In this document: piece by piece, positions 25,701-38,763 of the stretch
How positions within the stretch are numbered: the stretch's first letter is position 1
Layout: every line of letters begins with the position of its first letter
Assembly: GCA_028023455.1 (NCBI GenBank)
Contig: JAQFVV010012477.1
Location: forward strand, 1,673,501-1,737,500
From: Epiperipatus broadwayi
Taxonomy: Eukaryota; Onychophora; Udeonychophora; Euonychophora; Peripatidae
Length of the DNA: 64,000 nt
Reading direction: 5' to 3'
Program-made: the position numbers and the translations under genes
Notes under the pieces: model-generated
The model's database searches: none
What the model was told of the DNA's origin: nothing
Seen by the model: only the letters and a program-made list of their open reading frames with translations

Positions 25701-25993
25701 TGAAGGATGGCTATGAGACAGTGGTTGTCTATGTATAGTATTTTGAAGAAGGTTATGGGAGATAATTTGTTAATTAGTATGGCCACTCCGGATCCTGGTG
25801 TTTGGGCTATGGAGTAGTGAAAGTAGCCCAGTGAGTTTAGCTTCATGATGTGTGGGCCAGACTGTGTGTGTAGTTTTGTTTCGGAGAGACAGAGGATATC
25901 TGGTTGATGTTTAATGAACCATCTGTGAAGTGCTTCAACTCTTTCTTTGGAGTTTAAGCCTCTGATATTTACTGCTGTGATTGTAATAGTCAT
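22754..25993 (-). pseudogene. LINE ORF2: APE endonuclease and reverse transcriptase
   Basis: The start is taken at ATG 25993 (MTITITAVNIRGLNS), where the endonuclease fold begins; the frame is open further 5' only through an A run. Endonuclease landmarks are N9, E38 (CLSETK), GDFN 140-143, D185 (LIDLTF) and SDH 207-209. Reverse transcriptase landmarks are LRPISMIPL, QLDIAGAFDSV, PQGSPLSTLLF and YMDD at 660-663 (24016-24005). A CALC...H....C zinc motif lies near 960-977. An in-frame TGA at 23026-23024 (codon 990) cuts the frame, but the same frame then stays open to 22754, giving about 1079 codons in all. The protein nicks target DNA and copies the element RNA in place. Apart from the stop, all catalytic motifs look intact, so the copy is young. 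Confidence 0.9.
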
Positions 25994-26004
25994 GGTGTGG
26001 TGAG

Positions 26005-26020
26005 TTTTTTTTTTTTTTTT
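26005..26020 (-). other. A16 run between LINE ORF1 and ORF2
   Basis: The minus strand has sixteen A residues starting inside the ORF1 stop codon (TAA at 26021-26019) and ending 11 bases before the ORF2 ATG. The ORF2 frame reads through the run as lysines. The run could cause transcript slippage, or simply reflect the spacer of the source element. No translation mechanism can be decided from sequence alone. Confidence 0.7.
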
Positions 26021-26118
26021 AGGTGAAGGTATCTTCTGGGACGGCGTCTTCTGGTAGGGGTTTTTCTGAGGGGCTGTTCTCTGACTCAGGAAATGAGATA
26101 AGGAATATTTCATTTTCT

Positions 26119-26289
26119 GTGGTTGTCGGCATGGGGTCTTCAGTTGATCTGAAAATTGGTAGAGTATCTTCATCTGTGGTTGTCAGCATAGGGTCTTCAG
26201 GTGGTCTGACTTTTGGTAGAGTCTCATTTTTGGTGGTTGTCAGCATAGAGTTTACAAATGGTCTGAATTTTGATAGAGTCTCATCTTCC
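26119..26289. repeat. 57-bp tandem repeat in LINE ORF1 tail
   Basis: GTGGTTGTC recurs at 26119, 26176 and 26233, an exact 57-bp (19-codon) period. The translated minus-strand units read like ETLPKVRPPEDPMLTTT with variation. The period keeps the reading frame. Confidence 0.85.
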
Positions 26290-28139
26290 CTTGATTGAAT
26301 TTCTCGTCGTTTTTTGTCTGATGGTTTACGTAATTCCTGTAATCTGGTAGTTTTTGTTCTGAGGTCCACTTTGGCTGGGTCTGAGGTACTGGAGTCATCA
26401 GTCGATTTTTCCTGTGTGCTAGAATTATTTTGTCTTGATCTTTTGCGGTTGCGTGGTTTGGAGTGTTTTTTTAGATGTTTTGGTGGGTCCCTCATCTTCT
26501 GATTCGATCATGGTTTCTGATGATGACCGCGATCTAGTGAGCTTTGAGTCCTCTGCCATTCTGTGGTGGATTAGGGATTTTCCAGTATCTGGGATGCTTG
26601 TGTGGCTATGGTTTGTTTCCATTGGAGTGGGTATGGACTGATGTGTGTTTTTTGTTTCTGTTTGTGGTTTTGGGTAGGTTTTAATTGGATGTGTAGAATC
26701 AGTGGGGTCTTTGATGGTGCTGTTGTGATTTTTTGGATATGCCTGACTGCTTATATCGGTTGTATTGAGGGGACACTCCTTCATTATGTGTCCTCTGTTC
26801 CGACAATTGAAGCACAATGGGGGTATATCCCGGAAGCTGATAAGGATTGTAGCCTTGTTGTTGCTGACTGTTGCTGGTAGTGTAAGTGGCTGGATTCCTG
26901 TCTTGAGGACTAGACAGAAGACTGCAGTGTTGGTAAATACCATTGTTTCCGCTCTTGATTCTTGGATGTATTTAAAGCCTTCAACTGTACCATAATTGGC
27001 AAGTGCCTGTTGTAAGTGGGACTCTTCAAAGTTGACAGTACAGTTACTCACTCTGCCCTGAAGAATCTGTGGTTTGTTCATGTTAATGTGGACCAGGTAT
27101 TTGTTGTCTAACTGTTTGAATTTAGTTTCAAAGAGTTGCTTTCCTGCTAGGTCTTTGAATTGAATTGCAATATACCTTTTATTTGTGTGGAACAGTATTT
27201 TATAAACTGGTGACCAGAACTTGTGATCAGTGAGTAGATCATAGAGTGAGAGTATTGGGAATTTGTATAAAGAGCAGTTGATATCTGTTGTTGTTAGGAT
27301 ACTTGTACATTCATTGGTGTACTCTGTGAAGGAGCGAAAGAGAAGATTTGGTATGGTTCTATTAAAGCGTTCTGTTACTGAAGAATGGTAGTCTATGTTA
27401 ACTGGTTGTTGCAGTTCAGCATGTTCATTTTGTTCTTGTTCCCCGTCTCTTAATTGGATGAATTTATTGTATGGGTCTTCTGTAGTTTGTGTGTGGATTG
27501 CTGGAGTTTTGGCTTGGGTTGATTGCCTAGTGGTTATCCTAAGGCTATTAGCATATGAGAATTGCGGATGGAGATGTGGGGATATGGCATGGTAATGTCC
27601 TGAGTTGTTAGCATTGTTTTGCTGTGCTGGTTCTGGGGGGTTGTTGGTGTCTTGGGTTGTGAATTTGGAACTGCATTGAAGTTTTGGAAAAGGATCATTG
27701 TTGTTGTCCAATGTTGTATCATTTTCTTCACTGTTTTCGTTTTGTGTTGTTTGTTTTGTTTTCTGGGAGTTTGGTTTATTTGTGGTGTTGCTGCTTGTTA
27801 ATTTTCCTGGGAAGTTGGTGTTAGTAGGTGATGTCTTTTGGATTGGAGCGTTTGTTCTAATTTGATTGAAGTTTGATTTTCCATTGCTATTAGTATTGGT
27901 TGGGTCGTTTTTATCTTTATTTAGTGTTAGTGCAGTTTTCAGCTTTGTTTTTAAATCTCTACTTGTTTGTTTTTGAGGTTGAAAAGGGGAGTTCAAGCTG
28001 GCTTTATGTGTAGTTAAATTAACTGGAGAATTGGTATAAAATGGTGTATTCGACTGTGCCGGATGATTTAGTTGTGTCCCACCTAAGTTGGAATGCGTAA
28101 ATAAATCGCTAGAGTTACAGTTTAAGTCATTTTTTGCAT

Positions 28140-28700
28140 TATGAGGGCGATTTAGTGTGGCTTCCGGTTTAGTTTTAGATTTGCAGCTTTTTTGTTTTTC
28201 GTGCTGGGAGTCTGATTTTTGTCGGGTATTATAGCAGGTGGAATTCTCTGTCAAATCAGTATAACCTTCTGTTTCCGACTCTACGGAATCACTCAACTGT
28301 GTCTCTGTGAAGTTAGAGTATGAATTTACGTCTTTTTCCGTGTTGTGAGTGTGAACGTGTCTAGCTTCCGGTTTTGTTTTTTGACTAGAACTTTTTCGTT
28401 TTTCAAGTTGGAAGTCTAGTTTTGGGACAAGATTATAGCTGTTGAAATTTTCTATGGTATTTATATAGCTTTTTTCCTTCGACTGTGCGGGTCATGACGC
28501 AATGCTTCATCTAATTTTGGATATGTGAGTTCATCGCCAACGGCAAAATTGCGGTTGATGTTTACGTTATAAGTATTATATTTTCGAGATTCCTGTTCAG
28601 TTTTGGGGGCATAACTTTTTTGTTTTTGACTCTGGGGATCTAATTTTTTTTTTGGATTAAAGGTAGAAAAATTCTCTATAAAATCATTGTCGTCGGAAGT
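28140..28700. repeat. Three-copy ~200-bp repeat in LINE ORF1 N-terminus
   Basis: Three in-order units share an (I/T)ENF/S...YN start, then KR/KQKS, then KTKPEA or KTEQES, then HN or YN, at spacings of about 201 and 228 bp. They start near 28680, 28454 and 28252 on the minus strand. The first frameshift of ORF1 falls at the junction of unit 1 and unit 2. Confidence 0.65.
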
Positions 28701-28961
28701 TTGGGGCTGATCTGAAAGATTGTTTTCAGGCTCCTCAAAATCTGTTTCTAGTTCACATTTTCTATTTGTTTTCTCAGTAGATTTTTTCCTTGAAGGGTTT
28801 TTCCTTTTTTCGGTCAAAGGAAGAGTTATTTCTTTTGGTTTGTCCTGCAATTTGAATTTAGGGATTTTTGAGTTGTTTTCACTTTTTAAAAGTAGTCCCT
28901 CTTCCCTTTGAGAGGCTATGACTGAATTTGCTGAGGTGACAGTTTTTTTTTTGGGAGCCAT

Positions 28962-29171
28962 GTTTGTTTTGATGGTGGTTGTTTAACTTAGTGATAATTA
29001 ACAATTATATATGGATTTAAATGTTTTTTTTTTTTTTTTTATAAATAATAAAGAGAAGATACTTACAATGTTTCCTGTGTGGTTATTTCTCCTCAATAAG
29101 TGGTATTGAAGCATCTAAGTCACAGTCAAAGTAGCTACCATGCAAGGGTGAACTTGCCTAAAAGCTGCCAC
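28962..29171 (-). promoter_or_regulatory. LINE 5' untranslated region
   Basis: 210 bp lie between the inferred 5' end and the ORF1 ATG. It holds an A17 run (29040-29024) and, at about 29070, the minus-strand sequence TTGTAAGTATC, which resembles a splice donor. An internal promoter is expected in a LINE 5' end, but no specific site is recognised. The 5' boundary depends on the target-site duplication call. Confidence 0.5.
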
Positions 29172-29181
29172 TATTTGAGTT

Positions 29182-29799
29182 TTTTACCTTCTGCTGAGAA
29201 ATTTTGCAAAGCTTTTTTTTTTTTTTACAGCATTAAAATTTGTACATATATATATATATATATTAATTTCAAAAAGTATTAAAAGTTGGCAGGGCATTCA
29301 AATAAGCAGACCTTTAAAGTTTCTTAAGCTCCATGATGGTGGTATCTATTATATATTTGATAATATCAAACTTCGTGAGATTACTTTGAGAAAATATTAC
29401 ATTAGTCAAAAAACTTGATTTTTGGAAAGTTTATGAATATTTTTGTGTTGTAATTCTGTAATAAGTACTGAAATTCAAAAATATATATTATTATATTTAT
29501 TATTTACAGAAAAGTTTTATTTTTAAATATAAAATAATATACTTTTCTTAGTAATGTATCATAGAGAAACTGTCTAGAAATATGTCACTCAACAGATTGT
29601 TATAATATTTAGCAATATCATAAAATTTACAAAAAAAGATTTAAACTTTTAATATTAAGGATGTGTGGAGTCTAAGTGCAAATTGTGTGTGATATGCAGT
29701 ACAAATTTGTTATGTATTAATCTATTAAATTTGAGTTAGCAGTAAAACCATTGATTGTATTTTAGATTTTATTTCTTTGGCTAGTCTTGTTTAGTTTTG
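29182..29799. other. AT-rich stretch, no gene seen
   Basis: There is a T run at 29213-29226 and a (TA)n run at 29247-29262. No gene is recognised. Confidence 0.6.
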
Positions 29800-30415
29800 T
29801 GTATATATATATATATATCATGCCTACTGAAATATGAAATAAATTTTAATATGTGGTGTAATGTCAATGGTATTTTTTTTTGGGGTTTGATTTTAACAGT
29901 GAATATATTAACCAGGACTGCATTGAACTATGTTCTTATGACAGCATATAATATTGGAGAAAAAATGTTTATTATTAATTGTGATTTCTAAAAATTGTGA
30001 ATTGACTTTATTTATTTTAAAAATTAGTGTGTAAATTATAAAGTTTATAGCTTGATAAAATTATTATTTTCTTTATTATGTATATTTTAGTTATTGCATT
30101 CACAATTCAGGTTACAAATAATACACTTAAATATTTCATGTTTCAAGTATGTTTGAACTGAAAATATCTATAACAAATATATTTCTATTGTAATATGAAA
30201 GAATGTAATCCTAGTTGCTTAATTTATGTTGGAATGAAATAATCTTATTTATATTTTAAAAATATACATGTGTGATGTGTAATAAATTATAAAATATTTA
30301 ATTTTTATTTATCATTATTTAATGTAATAAGATTTTTATTTATGGAATGCTGATTAGAATTGACCAGAATGTTAATACAAAACATTGCTATAGTTTATTT
30401 TACATCAATAAAAAA
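29800..30415 (+). mobile_element. Interspersed repeat copy B (uninterrupted)
   Basis: This is the same repeat as 9139-9520 plus 10477-10636, colinear and roughly 85-90 % alike by eye. It lacks the 956-bp TTAA insertion and so shows the empty target (TATTTTAAAAATATAC near 30255). It begins after a (TA)n run and ends ACATCAATAAA followed by further A residues, consistent with a retroposed 3' end. No open frame is supported. Confidence 0.75.
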
Positions 30416-30892
30416 AAATTATAAATAGAACTAAGCAGATTAAATGATTTCTCTTTCATATGTTGGCTTCAATAGAAAAGGATCTGAAGTCCTTCTTGTG
30501 AATTTTTACATTTATTTTTAAAAATATATGATTAGTAAATGGAAAGAGTTATGGGGTAAAAGAAGTAATGTTTGTCCATTAACTAGATAGGGTTGTGAGG
30601 AATTTGTGAGAGGTGATAATTTATTGAAAGTTTGAAAATTATTTCTTGGCATTTTCAAAAACCATTGGATTTTTTTTTTTTTTGCTTTAAAAACAGATAT
30701 TATCTACTTTTCAATAATATGGTCAAAATGCAAACAACAGAAAGATCTACACAATAATTATGTTAAAATGCTGATCTAATTTTATGAGCTTGATGGATTA
30801 TTTATACACAAGATAGAAATTGGTTCAATTTCCATACCACCATCATGGATGAAACTAGTATTTGTTCACTTATAATGTTTTATGAATTAATT
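30416..30892. other. AT-rich stretch, no gene seen
   Basis: Nothing is recognised apart from a T run near 30670. Confidence 0.55.
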
Positions 30893-30997
30893 ACTTTATA
30901 TATATATTACTTTATTATAACTCTTTTTTTATACACTTGAATGCAATTTTTTATACATAATCTCTCATATATATATTAGAAAACTCCCTTTATATTT

Positions 30998-31031
30998 CTA
31001 ACAGTTTTGACTATCCTGCAGTCTTAATCAG
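30998..31031 (-). ncRNA. Hammerhead-ribozyme-like core, second family, left arm
   Basis: On the minus strand: CTGATTA, one A, GACTG, loop CAGGA, TAGTC, AAAA (GAAA position), CTGTTAG. The equivalent on the right arm is at 32615-32648. No clear helix I is seen, so only the core and helix II support the call. Confidence 0.35.
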
Positions 31032-31145
31032 AGCTACAACACTTAAACATATATATATTATTTTATATAGATATATACAAATACATATTTTGCATTATTA
31101 TTCATAGTTGTACTTTATTTTTAGCTCTATATCTTTTATTTCCTA

Positions 31146-31211
<66 letters not shown>
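31146..31211. repeat. (ATT)n microsatellite
   Basis: Pure ATT trinucleotide run inside the left arm of the inverted Penelope-like pair. The right arm has the complementary AAT array at 32270-32437. Confidence 0.95.
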
Positions 31212-31587
31212 TTATATATTTCTATCACCTTTTCATTCTATTTTTTTTATTTATACCTATTAATCTAATTTTTTTCTTCCTTTATATTATTTGTTTGTAC
31301 CTATTCTTTTATTAATAATTTCTATTTTATTCTTATTTCTATTTTTATTAATTATTCCTATATTTAATTTCATTTTACTTACCTTTTATAACTTTCTTAA
31401 TTCTGTTTACATTTATAACCGATTCTTTTTTAAACTTTCCTTTAATTTCTTTTTCATATATTTCTTTAGTGTAACTGTCTCTATTATGAATTTCTTTAAC
31501 TTTTTATTCTATTCTTTAAACTTTTTATTTAAAATATAATTTTTTTATCTATATATATTATTTTCTATTATTATTAATATTTCTATA

Positions 31588-31721
31588 AAAAGTATAGAAA
31601 TTGGACATATATTTGAAAAAGGTAGCATAAAAATAATTGGTTATACTAATGAAAGAAGAGATAGAAAAATAAAAGAAGCTATATTAATTAAAAAGATAAA
31701 ACTAAATCTATTTAGAGATGG
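31588..31721 (+). pseudogene. Penelope-like C-terminal remnant, second family
   Basis: The plus-strand frame reads KSIEIGHIFEKGSIKIIGYT, then NERRDRKIKEAILIKKIKLN, then LFRDGG. The pattern H....I..I......R.RKIKEAI.IK...N..RDGG is the usual end of the GIY-YIG region of Penelope-like proteins. It resembles the C termini at 3794-4010 and 4044-4349 but is clearly another lineage. The GIY-YIG motif itself is absent, so the copy is 5'-truncated. A G run at 31721-31729 and a TAA array follow. Confidence 0.55.
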
Positions 31722-31742
31722 GGGGGGGGAGAATATTATTTT

Positions 31743-32004
<262 letters not shown>

Positions 32005-32269
32005 TAGATAAAAAGGTTTTTTAAAAATAAAATTTTAAAAAATAGGATAAAAAGTTAAAGAAATTGCTAAAAGAAGTATATGAAAAAGTGGCTAAAGAAA
32101 AGGTAAGTAAAATGAAATTAAAAATAAGAATAATTAATAAAGAAATAAATAAAAATAAATTAAAAATTATTAATAAAAAAAAATGTATGGACAAATAATA
32201 TAAACAAAGAAAAGAAATTAGATTAATGGGTATAAATAAAGAAATAAAATAGAAAGGTGATAGAGATAT

Positions 32270-32437
<168 letters not shown>

Positions 32438-32614
32438 GGATATAAGAAATAAAAAAAGAAAGTAGAAATAAATATATAATCAGAAAATAATAATTAGGAA
32501 ATAAAAGATATAAAGTTAAAAATAAAATATGATTATGAATAATAATGTAAAATATGTATTTTTATATGTATATAAAATGATGTTTATATAGTTATATGTT
32601 TAAATGTTGTAGCT

Positions 32615-32648
32615 CTGATAAAGACTGCAGGACAGTCAAGACTGTTAG
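32615..32648 (+). ncRNA. Hammerhead-ribozyme-like core, second family, right arm
   Basis: CTGATAA (32615-32621), one A, GACTG, loop CAGGA, CAGTC (perfect 5-bp stem), then AAGA where GAAA is expected, then CTGTTAG. Position downstream of a Penelope-like coding remnant, and agreement with the left arm at 30998-31031, support common origin. The altered GAAA implies loss of function. Confidence 0.4.
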
Positions 32649-32716
32649 AAAAATAAGAGGAATTATATATAAAATTTGCATTGAAGTGTATAAGAGAAGA
32701 GTTATAATAAAGTAAT

Positions 32717-33190
32717 ATATATGAATATAAGAAGAAAAAAGCAAAGAAAGTAAAGGAGAAGTTATATATATATATAATTAAATACTTTCTAAATGAAAGG
32801 ATATGTACATTGTGTCTTCATGAATATAAATTTGTATTTGTACCTTTATAATGTTATATTGTAATGGTCAGGTTTGTACATTTGCTCAATAGACTAAGAG
32901 TCTGAGCCAGAGAACCAAAAGCTGAACAATTTGGGGTAGTAATATCCTATGTCTGATCATACCTCGACTCTCTTACCTATGCTTCCAAGTCACTCATCGT
33001 GAATGACATTCGGTATCTATTCATGTTCCAGCAATAGCAAAGCAGTAAAACATGAGACATTCCTCCCTCAACACATGATATTGTAGAACTTAACTAGTGA
33101 GTCATAAAGTAATGAACAAGAATGGAGACTGGGATAAATTTATATTTCATAAATTTAATGTAACAATAAGTTATAAAGCAAATAATTATG
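32717..33190. other. Unassigned stretch
   Basis: 32860-33080 is less AT-rich (ACTAAGAGTCTGAGCCAGAG...TCGACTCTCTTACC). It may be part of an old repeat, but I cannot assign it. Confidence 0.4.
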
Positions 33191-33455
33191 TACAGATAAC
33201 TCACATGCAGGTGAGTAAATACTCAGGGTTACAAATAATATAATAAAGCAAATTATATAGTGCTCGCATGCAGGTGTATGGATATTTAGTTTTACAATAA
33301 ACAGTCAGTATAGGCTAATGCAAATTATATATATACTGCTCACACACAGGTGAATGAATTCTTAGATTTACAAAATGCTTTATATGATTATCAACAAATG
33401 ATAAACAAATTATATTTGCTCACATGTAGGTGAGCGAATTTTAAGGTTACAAAAT
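33190..33455. repeat. Four-copy tandem repeat with a conserved small hairpin
   Basis: Units at about 33197, 33258, 33337 and 33417 share (G)CTCACATGCAGGTGAG, then a GAAT/AAAT stretch, then TTACAAA. Spacings are 61, 79 and 80 bp. CTCAC and GTGAG in each unit can pair around a 6-base loop, perfectly in units 1 and 4. Confidence 0.75.
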
Positions 33456-34335
33456 GTTACTTAGTTTATGACTTTAATATGCTTATGCCATCTTTTATGT
33501 CTTAACCATGCTATGATCTATATTGTAAAAATCAGTAAGAGTTAGAGTGATCAATTTATTGGTCACTGATGGGATTATATTATTATTTTTACTAAGTTTA
33601 AACCTAATTTATAATGATATTTGCGTGATATTACATATAATTGCTACACAGATAAACGCATTAATTCAGATTCCAAATTGAATCAAAGCCAATGTTAATT
33701 TCTATGGTAGGCTGAACTGATGTTGGGCAGTCTAACATCAGATTCTAGGGTGTTACAAACTATAGTATCAGAATAAATGCATCTCAAATGTGTTCTTAAT
33801 TGAGGTTCATTGCCTAGTAATCGGTTTCCCAAACCAAGCTACTTGCTATAATACAAAGAGGCTCTTTTATTCAAGTAAACAGAACAGTGGCTTGATGAGC
33901 CCTTGGAATGCTTTGGTTCCTTCAAATAGATAAATGTCACAATTGCCTAAACTTTCAAGGTGTGACTTGACATGGAAACAATCCTGATGTAGGCCATTAT
34001 AGGTATAGCAAAAAAAGTTATGCATATTTATGCTAACTAGCAACACATTCACCAGGCTAATTTAATATTTCATAAATTAATTATGCCAAATTGTAGCTTC
34101 TTTCAGCACCACTACCACTGGTCAGTTCATAAATAGTATTACTTAAATCACATTACAAGGCAATAATAAGAATCTGATTTAAGGATATCTGTATAGCTTA
34201 ATCTCTAATTAAAAAGAGTTACAGCAAAATTAAGGATTTACTAATATTTAAAATATTACTTATATGCTGTATAACTCATGACTAATGTTAAGTAAATATT
34301 GATTTTTGAGTAACTTTAGCAAATGATTGCTCTTT
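33456..34335. other. Unassigned stretch, less AT-rich in part
   Basis: 33650-34110 is closer to average composition and has a 61-codon minus-strand frame (33867-34052). There is no recognisable domain, and it may be an old transposon relic. Confidence 0.4.
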
Positions 34336-34495
34336 AAAATAACTTAAGCAAATACTCATTTTAAATAACTTACACAAAAATACATTTTAAATAACTTACG
34401 CCAATACTCATTTTAAATAGCTTATGCAAACTATACATTTTAAATAACTTATGCAAAATATGCATTTGAAATAACTTATTTTATGCATTATAAGT
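34336..34495. repeat. 26-28 bp minisatellite
   Basis: Six imperfect copies of a TTTTAAATAACTTATGCAAA-type unit start at about 34338, 34363, 34389, 34417, 34443 and 34469. Confidence 0.85.
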
Positions 34496-36410
<1,915 letters not shown>

Positions 36411-36998
36411 ATTTTATAATTGTATAGTGTATATTAATATAAACAGCAACATAATTTAAATTAAGTAGAGATTGATTTTATGCACTTAAAGTATAATAGA
36501 ATTATGTTTTTCCAAATTCAAATTTATATTTCATAACTTAAAGTTATAATTATAAATTTATTTAAATGCACATTGATTATATAAGTAATATTTACTAAGG
36601 CTTTAACCTCAAGAATATATTTTTATTTCCACTAACTATATTTTTTTCATATATATGAAGATTAAGAATGTTCTTGAATCTCTTTTATTTAAAAATGCAT
36701 ATGTGTTACAATATATCTGTTAGATAAATATACATTTTTAGTTTTAGCATTTTATAAGTTAAATTTGATATACAATCACCTATTTTATTTAAAAAAATTA
36801 ATGTCAAATGAAAATCTATTGCATAATGCATAATTAAATTATATGTATAAATTTTAAATGTTTATTTACCAATCACCTATTTAATTTAAAAGAATTAATA
36901 TCATATGAAAATATATTGCCTAAAGCATAATAAAATCATATATAATTTAAATGTTTATTTGCCATATATTATTTTGATTTTAATTTTTTATCCATTTG
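36411..36998. other. AT-rich stretch, no gene seen
   Basis: A weak direct repeat is present: 'CACCTATTT(T/A)ATTTAAAA' near 36777 and 36876, each followed by a TCA(A/T)ATGAAAAT-type sequence. Otherwise nothing is recognised. Confidence 0.5.
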
Positions 36999-37002
36999 TT
37001 AA

Positions 37003-37749
37003 CCTTTTAACCGCTAATTTTATCATTGGTTGTATCAGATAAAAATCAAATCTTTTAATTGGCCAACTCACAAACTGAAGACAAAGCCTATTGTTAAAAC
37101 ATATTCGCCTATAATATTAAATTCAACTCAGATACGTTTATAAAAAGTATATAATTAATTTTTCAGGTTGTGAAGACAACGAAAGTTCTTTCAAAAATAA
37201 ATTGCTATTTATTTATTCTAAGATATTCAATATCGGCAACATAAAAGTTATAATGTAAACAAAAAGATCGACTTTTACGTTATAGAAAAGTAAATATTTC
37301 TTTTTATTACAACTTCAATATTTGTACTAAAATCTTCAATATTTTTCGGAAATAATTTTGTTTTTTTATTATTCTCTCTGAAAATTATGTTTAATTTCCA
37401 TAAATATTATTTAATAATAATTTAAATCGTATTCAAAATGAAAATCTCAGCGTTTTTCTTTATTTTCTTTGATCAGGCAGTTTCTTTGTTCTTTCCAGCC
37501 AATCAGAATGTCTTTTTCGGCTGAGAGCATGCTAAGAACCAATCACAAATAATGTTCCTTCTTTGTTTAGGTTTAAATGCATTTTTTTTCTATTTTTTAC
37601 TTCTAAAATAAATCGGAAGATGTCACCATCGTACAGAACTTTTAAAAACGAATTCAATACGTATTTAACGAATATTTTCGTATGAAAACGGGCTGAGTTA
37701 GAGTGATTTCAGATGTCGACGAGGAGCCTCGTCGGACGCGGGAAAAGGG
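37003..37749. mobile_element. TTAA-flanked piggyBac-like non-autonomous element
   Basis: TTAA at 36999-37002 and 37750-37753 bracket 747 bp. The left end is CCTTTTAACCGC. The right end, read inward on the minus strand, is CCCTTTTCCCGC. A perfect 8-bp hairpin (CGACGAGG/CCTCGTCG) lies 15 bp inside the right end (37717-37734). Composition is distinctly richer in CpG near the right end than the flanks. It shares TTCAAAATGAAAATC with the TTAA element at 9521-10476. No transposase frame is present, so it would have been moved in trans. Confidence 0.75.
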
Positions 37750-37753
37750 TTAA

Positions 37754-38627
37754 TAAACTTTGACTTAATTTAAAGTAAGAAAATTTTCTTGGTTGGCTAT
37801 CAATTTTGCAATGCAAATTTATTGTTTAATTATATGTAGATGAGCTTATATTCATTAAATGGTTATGCAACACAATTCATTAGAAGCAATTACAATATAG
37901 TTTGGAACACAAACAACAGAATAAGTAAGAGAGTATAATTACATATATTTTTTGTATTGAATTTAATGTTTATTTTTTAAACAAGTGTAGATTTTTATAT
38001 AGCAATAAATTAATTGATTTGGCATTTTCAAATACTTTATGTAGGAGCTTATTGTAATTATTTTGGTACTTACAACTAACAGTTATATTAAGATAGAAAT
38101 TATACGAATTGATTTGATGATTGATCAAGGTGCAAATATGATAATTATTGAAGATGAGTAAAGATAATTGCAATAAAATGTTCACAAGTTTTATTTGAAG
38201 TCATTATTGATTAAAGTGAATATTATATAAAGTCAGTATACAGCAATAAATATTGTAATCTTATTCAGGTATATAGTTGAAAATAGTAATATACTTTATT
38301 TATTTACAAATTAAAAGGTTTGCTTTAATTATATTTTATGTTCTTTAATGTGGATCGTAAATTTAGTTTGGACATTAAATTTTACTATTAATATTTGTTT
38401 ATAATAACATTAATAATCTTTTATATATATGACTTGATGATTATAGTCTAAAGTTTTAATGACTCAGCTTGTTAAACTGAAGAGTAATTGGATAGGATTT
38501 GTTCATGGCATTTGAATAAGCATTAAATAGGAATCCATCATATATTTTATATATTGATGTGATTGGATATCATAAATTTTAATGTTATCTAATAAGATGA
38601 TTCTATTTTATAGCATTATAAGTTGGT
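37754..38627. other. AT-rich stretch, no gene seen
   Basis: No gene or repeat family is recognised. Confidence 0.6.
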
Positions 38628-38638
38628 GAAAGTAGAAG

Positions 38639-38752
38639 AACCACTAAACATCACATGATCACCATCTCCATACTAGCACATAATTGTTGTAAACAAAGGC
38701 AAAACTCTCCATACAGGGTGGCACTACTATATGGAGAGTTTTGCCTTTGTTT
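38639..38752. mobile_element. Short mobile element with 11-bp target-site duplication
   Basis: GAAAGTAGAAG at 38628-38638 and 38753-38763 brackets 114 bp. The left part is identical over 23 bp to the element at 17640-17834. The rest is a near-perfect hairpin: a 23-bp arm ending AACTCTCCATA, a 16-bp loop, and its exact complement TATGGAGAGTT... to the right end. Compared with the longer copy, the middle is replaced by an inverted duplicate of the right end. This points to a template switch or internal rearrangement during copying. Confidence 0.75.
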
Positions 38753-38763
38753 GAAAGTAGAAG

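Larger units (their letters stand above)
26019..28961 (-). pseudogene. LINE ORF1 nucleic-acid-binding protein, two frameshifts
   Basis: The start at 28961 gives MAPKKKTVTSANS. Three open pieces in different frames form one protein of about 980 codons: 28961-28461, then about 28480-26425, then about 26495-26019. The breaks lie at A runs near 28475 and 26470. The N-terminal third is polar and holds three tandem repeats of about 60-75 residues. The middle is Asn/Thr/Gln-rich. A globular region precedes one CCHC knuckle, CFNCRNRGHIMKEC (about 26813-26774). The C-terminal tail is basic (KPRNRKRSRQ) followed by three 19-residue repeats. ORF1 proteins of this kind coat the element RNA. Length is unusually large for a LINE ORF1. 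Confidence 0.75.
22609..29171 (-). mobile_element. Near full-length non-LTR retrotransposon (LINE)
   Basis: The element reads on the minus strand: 5' untranslated region (29171-28962), ORF1 (28961-26019), ORF2 (25993-22754), a 3' untranslated region with AATAAA at 22634-22629, and a poly-A tail (T run to 22611). TATTTGAGTT occurs at 22599-22608 and at 29172-29181, a candidate 10-bp target-site duplication that sets the ends and gives about 6.56 kb. The endonuclease is of apurinic (APE) type. The post-RT region (LSLFGKVALLN, CWGGK) and the C-terminal CCHC recall L1/Tx1-like elements, while the RT motif PQGSPLS is more like the I/Jockey/Tad group. I leave the clade open. Two ORF1 frameshifts and one ORF2 stop make it inactive. 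Confidence 0.85.
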
